The notes under the pieces: model-generated
Databases searched by the model: none
Seen by the model: only the letters and a program-made list of their open reading frames with translations
What the model was told of the DNA's origin: nothing
DNA from: Rhodanobacter denitrificans
GTDB lineage: Bacteria > Pseudomonadota > Gammaproteobacteria > Xanthomonadales > Rhodanobacteraceae
DNA length: 64,000 nucleotides
Direction: 5' to 3'
Assembly: GCA_003241385.1 (NCBI GenBank)
Contig: QFPO01000008.1
Location: forward strand, 128,182 to 192,181
Translations under genes and position numbers: made by a program
Shown: positions 60,995 to 64,000 of the stretch, piece by piece
Position numbering within the stretch: the first letter of the stretch is position 1
Layout of the letters: every line of letters starts with the position of its first letter

Positions 60995-61394
60995 CGGTGG
61001 CTCCACCACGAAAAGGGGCCGCAAGTCTAGCAGGATGTCCCGAGGCCTCCGCGGCGATCCGGCGCTGCCCGGACGCCCTGTCGGACCATCGGTCGAAGCG
61101 TCCGGGCCGTCCGGCGACAGGCCCGGTCGGACCGCCGGACGCCGGGCGGCGGCGGTCGCCAAGTACCGCCGCCGCGTCGGGGAGCGTCCCCGTGCCCCCG
61201 ACCTTCCGTGCCGGCGCGGTACTGTGCCCAATCGCACGGGTCCGGCGCATCGGGCGAATGACTGACATTCGTGTAGGAAATTTCTTACACGCGTCCGGCC
61301 GGCGAATGGCCCCGCCGCGATCGCGCGCAATGGCGCTGGCCCCGGCGACCGGTTGCGGGTAGGGTCGCGCCCCCGCCCCGTGCGCGCCCCGATC
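60995..61394. other. Divergent intergenic region with a 22-base palindrome
   Basis: 400 bases between the dehydrogenase and EamA genes, free of supported genes. The part at 61255-61295 is clearly A/T-richer than its surroundings and holds the palindrome listed separately. Promoters for both neighbours must lie here. Confidence 0.5.
61270..61291. promoter_or_regulatory. 22-base near-perfect palindrome, operator candidate
   Basis: CGTGTAGGAAA joined directly to TTTCTTACACG: the two halves are reverse complements except for one position (G against A). Such a centred, loop-free palindrome in an A/T island is typical for a dimeric regulator. I do not know a regulator with this exact site. It is 104 bases from the EamA start and 276 bases from the dehydrogenase start. 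Confidence 0.55.
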
Positions 61395-62291
61395 ATGAGC
61401 CCTGCTCCCTCTTCTCCCTCCGCCGGCGCACCCGATCGCCGCTGGCCGATCGCGCTGTCGCTGCTCGCGCTGTACCTGATCTGGGGATCGACGTACCTGG
61501 CGATCCGCGTCGCGCTCGAGAGCTGGCCGCCGTTCCTGATGGCGGCGGTCCGCTTCCTGGTCGCCGGCGGCCTGCTCTACGGCTTCCTGCGCTGGCGCGG
61601 CAGCGCCGCACCGACGCGCGCGCAATGGGGCAATGCCGCGGTCACCGGCACCCTGCTGCTCGGACTCGGCAACGGCCTGGTCTGCTATGCCGAGCAGTCG
61701 GTCGCCTCCGGCCTCGCCGCCGTCGCGGTCGCCAGCATGCCGCTGTTCGCGGCGCTGTTCGGCACCGCCTACGGCCAGCGTCCGCGCCGCATCGAATGGA
61801 TCGGCTTGGGGATCGGCTTTCTCGGCGTCGTGCTGCTCAATCTCGGCGGCGGCATGACCGGCGCCCCGGCCGGTGCCGCCGCCCTGGTCGTCGCCGCGGC
61901 CGCCTGGGCGTTCGGCTCGGTCTGGAGCCGCGGCCGCGACATGCCACCGGCCGCGATGAACACCGCCGCCCAGATGCTCTGCGGCGGCGCGATCCTGAGT
62001 CTGGCCGCGCTGATCTTCGGCGAACGCCTGCCGGCCGAGCCGACGCTGCCGGCGACGCTCGCGGTGGTCTACCTGATCGTGTTCGGCTCGCTGATCGCGT
62101 TCACCGCGTATCTGTACCTGCTCGCCAACGTGCGCCCGGTGCTGGCGACCAGCTACGCCTACGTCAACCCGCCGGTCGCCGTGCTGATCGGTGCCGGCCT
62201 GGCCGGCGAGGCCGTGGGCCTGAGCGATCTGGTCGCGATGGCGGTGATTCTCGGTGGCGTGGCGTTGATTACGTTGACGCGGGGGAAGTGA
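61395..62291 (+). CDS. EamA-family (DMT) transporter, YedA-like
   Basis: A 298-residue protein with ten hydrophobic segments in two EamA halves. It opens L-Y-L-I-W-G-S-T-Y-L-A-I-R-V-A-L (about 26-41), typical of YedA-like metabolite exporters, and the second half has T-S-Y-A-Y-V-N-P-P-V-A-V-L-I-G. Substrate unknown (amino acids or small amphiphiles in relatives). ATG 61395 is chosen. It marks the right edge of the G+C-rich chromosomal part. Confidence 0.88.
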   Translation: MSPAPSSPSAGAPDRRWPIALSLLALYLIWGSTYLAIRVALESWPPFLMAAVRFLVAGGLLYGFLRWRGSAAPTRAQWGNAAVTGTLLLGLGNGLVCYAEQSVASGLAAVAVASMPLFAALFGTAYGQRPRRIEWIGLGIGFLGVVLLNLGGGMTGAPAGAAALVVAAAAWAFGSVWSRGRDMPPAAMNTAAQMLCGGAILSLAALIFGERLPAEPTLPATLAVVYLIVFGSLIAFTAYLYLLANVRPVLATSYAYVNPPVAVLIGAGLAGEAVGLSDLVAMAVILGGVALITLTRGK

Positions 62292-62660
62292 AGCGGACGC
62301 CAGCTCAGATGCTCGGTTAGTACCCCGTCCTCGCCCCATCCCCAGATCGAACCGCCCGGCCCGAACAGGATCGTCTCGCCGCTGCCGCGCACCTCCCGGT
62401 AGCGCTGGCTCGTCGTGGCCATCTCGAAGGTCGTGTCGCCGACACCGCCGAACGACTGGCGGCTCACCTTGCGCGCCTGGGTTCGTGCCGAACGCCATGC
62501 CCTGATCCAAATGAACGAGCCTGTATTCGGCTACGACCTAAGCGGTTCTGTTAGGCAGGCCCGATGGCTCTTAATTGTTCGCCACCAAGCCTCCGCCGAG
62601 AGAACAGAAGTCTCCGAGCCCGAAACTAATTGCCATCTAGGTGCTGCTTGCGAATTTATA
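62292..62660. other. Transition zone without a confident gene
   Basis: Up to about 62510 the DNA is G+C-rich and on the minus strand reads open for about 70 codons. Part of this looks protein-like (T-I-L-F-G-P-G-G-S-I-W-G-W-G-E-D-G), without a good start and running into the EamA gene antisense. It may be the remnant of a gene cut by the A/T-rich insertion. After 62510 the composition drops. A plus-strand frame (62415-62684) is open too but has no ribosome site or family signal. Confidence 0.35.
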
Positions 62661-63248
62661 TTATTCAAAACTGCATGGAAATAATGAACTCCCAAACAAG
62701 ACAACGGAAGGATAGAAGTAGTTCAACAAACCTCTTCCCCCAAGTCTCTTGCTTAACAACACTGCCGCCATATATTGCTGATAATCAACGACCAAAGAAC
62801 TTTCACCCAAGGATCGAGCGGCCACAGAAAGTATCACGCAACTATTTTCATTTCTTAACTCAAATGAATTTATTAATTTAACATCTGAAAATAATGGATC
62901 TCTATTAGGCGGAATGCGATACACGCAGTCGCCGCTCTCACATCTAATCTCAGCAGTAGCGAAGGCAACATTTATAGGATTTACAGGATCCCTCTCTCGA
63001 ACTGAGTAAAACACATCGAGAAAAGCGCCGATAATAAGCGCAGGAATAGCTACTCGAAGAATGAACGCGCCAGCTTTTTTTCTCGCTAGAAGAACGCTTG
63101 CGATCCCCGCCATCAACGCCAAGATGAGGGCAAAGACAAGGAATTTTAAGAAGGGACTATCCCATAGAATCATCCTGAAACAGGATAAAAAATAAAATGT
63201 CGAGATTATTCCACATGAAAGGGATAAAGTATACTTAATAACATTCAT
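62661..63248 (-). CDS. Membrane protein, immunity-protein candidate
   Basis: A 195-residue protein I do not recognise. Three hydrophobic segments lie in the first half (about 6-27, 35-58, 66-85), followed by a soluble part of about 110 residues with C-E-S-G-D-C-V-Y and a Leu/Gly-rich end. A/T-rich codon use differs sharply from the rest of the window. ATG 63248 overlaps the stop of the HExxH frame (TGATG), or GTG 63251 gives GTGA; either way it is translationally coupled to it. A small membrane protein coupled directly behind a toxin-like domain is the usual position of an immunity gene, which is inference. Confidence 0.55.
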   Translation of the reverse strand: MNVIKYTLSLSCGIISTFYFLSCFRMILWDSPFLKFLVFALILALMAGIASVLLARKKAGAFILRVAIPALIIGAFLDVFYSVRERDPVNPINVAFATAEIRCESGDCVYRIPPNRDPLFSDVKLINSFELRNENSCVILSVAARSLGESSLVVDYQQYMAAVLLSKRLGGRGLLNYFYPSVVLFGSSLFPCSFE

Positions 63249-63553
63249 CACTTACACCCCGCTCCATTAATGCATTTCCGATAGCTTTGCTCAGATATGT
63301 CGGGCCTTGGCGTCCTAGATTTGTCATTCACCCACACTCCGATTTTTATCGCCTTACTATCAACCCAGTGATGTGGAAATCCTCCATATGGCGCATACGG
63401 TCCAGTCTTATCAAAAAGATTCCTCCAGTGCGCTCTCCAGAAGTAATCGGGATCGAAGGAATAAACCCAGCCGTGCAGAGCTTCGTGGGCAATCATTATT
63501 AGAGCACTTTGCGATGTAAGCCTTATTATCCCTTTATCTACCATCGAGTTCAC
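63248..63553 (-). CDS. HExxH-domain frame, probable C-terminal toxin domain separated by a frameshift
   Basis: A 101-residue frame with I-A-H-E-A-L-H-G-W (His23, Glu24, His27), the zinc-metallopeptidase motif, and W-x-x-H-W-x-N-L-F / G-G-F-P-H-H-W-V-D downstream. Starts available are GTG 63553 (GTGA overlap with the upstream stop) and ATG 63544. No signal peptide. A slip of one base at the A-run just upstream would join it in frame to the larger protein that enters from the right edge, and the joined product would look like an ordinary toxin tip. I therefore think it is translated as an extension, though a separate small protein is possible. Confidence 0.55.
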   Translation of the reverse strand: MNSMVDKGIIRLTSQSALIMIAHEALHGWVYSFDPDYFWRAHWRNLFDKTGPYAPYGGFPHHWVDSKAIKIGVWVNDKSRTPRPDISEQSYRKCINGAGCK

Positions 63554-64000
63554 ATCTTTTTTTTCGTTTTTTCATTCCAGCTCCAAGCACCGGAGCTATC
63601 ATTATACGTACCGCCAAAGTTCAAGTATGGTATTAGCTCAGGAAACTTCTCCGCTAACGAATCCCTAGCCCCCGTCATAGTGAACTTATTCTCCGCAGAG
63701 AATTGTTGGCGCTCGGATGCCGAAACTGCATACTCATATCCATCATCGCCGATCCGTCCTTCATTCACGGCATTAGACACCCCCTTACCGCCGGACACGT
63801 TTCTCGTCGCCCCCTTATCCGCCGCCCCGGCCGCCTGCTCCTTCAGCCCGCCCGCTCCGGTCGGTGACATCGACTGTACGCCATTGCCGCCCAGCTTCAC
63901 CCCGCGCGCCTGCGCGATGTCCTTGGACTTGTTCGTGTTGTACGTGCCCAGGTTCTGCGTCTTGCCGCTCGAGTACACCGCCGTGAGCGTCACGTCCTTA
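63550..64000 (-). CDS. C-terminal part of a large polymorphic-toxin-like protein (partial at the window edge)
   Basis: An open frame from the right edge to TGA at 63550, read as K-D-V-T-L-T-A-V-Y-S-S-G-K-T-Q-N ... with no stop before 64000, so the gene continues beyond the window. The first 70 residues are G+C-rich, Gly/Ser/Ala-rich and linker-like. From about 63780 on, composition turns A/T-rich and the sequence changes character (S-A-E-N-K-F-T-M-T-G-A-R-D). This mosaic of a conserved G+C-rich core and a foreign A/T-rich tip is typical of RHS or CDI-type polymorphic toxins. No RHS hallmark repeat lies in the window, so the family is inferred. Confidence 0.55.
   Translation of the reverse strand, partial: KDVTLTAVYSSGKTQNLGTYNTNKSKDIAQARGVKLGGNGVQSMSPTGAGGLKEQAAGAADKGATRNVSGGKGVSNAVNEGRIGDDGYEYAVSASERQQFSAENKFTMTGARDSLAEKFPELIPYLNFGGTYNDSSGAWSWNEKTKKKM
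63556..63564 (-). other. A8-G slippery site between the two toxin frames
   Basis: On the minus strand the upstream frame reads ACG AAA AAA AAG ATG TGA. The heptamer A-AAA-AAG (63562-63556) is in the correct phase for -1 frameshifting, as in dnaX. A -1 slip continues into G-A-T-G-T-G and on through the HExxH frame, avoiding the stop at 63550-63552. No strong stimulatory hairpin was recognised downstream. A sequencing or mutational indel in the A-run would look the same. Confidence 0.5.

Noticed and set aside
62415..62684. Plus-strand gene of 89 codons at the composition boundary
   Set aside because: It spans G+C-rich and A/T-rich DNA, has no ribosome site and no recognisable pattern.

Overview
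The window is about 70% G+C for most of its length and reads as chromosomal DNA of a gammaproteobacterium of the Xanthomonadales (Lysobacterales: Xanthomonadaceae/Rhodanobacteraceae-like). The reasons are very strong G/C codon bias, FabA/FabB unsaturated fatty acid synthesis, two sites matching the Crp/Clp consensus, a tandem copy of a long hairpin-rich intergenic repeat of a kind I associate with this order, and several secreted proteins carrying a short F-x-[N/D]-G-F-[E/D] tail. The genus cannot be fixed from the sequence alone.

Layout. (1) 1-12.8 kb: ordinary scattered genes: serine hydrolase, a small unknown protein, a probable 2-oxoglutarate/iron oxygenase, an ADOP-type FtsX/MacB permease, a short MscS channel, an M49-like lipoprotein peptidase, ThpR, an esterase lipoprotein, fabA-fabB and an S41 peptidase. 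(2) 12.8-13.7 kb: a repeat zone (CCCGCT hexamers, then two tandem copies of a hairpin element) directly upstream of a YkgJ-type gene. (3) 14.2-19.0 kb: a translationally coupled minus-strand operon with a Tsx/OmpK-like outer-membrane protein followed by siaA-siaB-siaC-siaD, the partner-switch system that controls a diguanylate cyclase and hence c-di-GMP. (4) 19-25.2 kb: class A-like serine hydrolase, DksA/TraR zinc finger, secreted beta-helix protein, nhaA and a GIY-YIG protein.

(5) 25.3-61 kb: a large exopolysaccharide locus in three blocks. The left block (25.3-37.7 kb, mostly minus) holds a coupled acyl carrier protein / acyl-CoA ligase / NadE-like / GNAT module, an AsnB-type amidotransferase, glycosyltransferases, a methyltransferase, an oxidoreductase-SDR fusion and an O-acyltransferase. 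The middle block (38.7-49 kb, plus) holds two NodB-type deacetylases, a Wzy-like polymerase or ligase, a Wzx-like flippase, a CapK-like adenylating enzyme, three glycosyltransferases and a membrane-anchored protein of unknown function. The right block (51.4-61 kb, minus) holds nucleotide-sugar genes (a TviB-like dehydrogenase, a CapI-like 4-epimerase, galE), a Wza-like export protein, a Wzz-like chain-length protein, a CpsD-like ATPase with a degenerate Walker A, and an outer-membrane barrel. Two convergent, paralogous heparinase II/III-type lyases (49.4-53.1 kb) sit between the middle and right blocks and could trim the polymer. The export gene set resembles loci linked to exosortase A (XrtA), yet no exosortase and no PEP-CTERM protein is visible here. 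Crp/Clp-like palindromes precede the wza-like gene and one lyase, so polymer export and degradation may share a regulator.

(6) 61.4-64 kb: an EamA transporter, then an abrupt fall in G+C (62.5-63.7 kb) holding the C-terminal end of a large protein running in from the right edge, a small HExxH domain frame and a membrane protein. This looks like a polymorphic-toxin tip plus immunity candidate, with an in-phase A_AAA_AAG slippery site between the two toxin frames.

No tRNA, rRNA, CRISPR array or insertion sequence was recognised.
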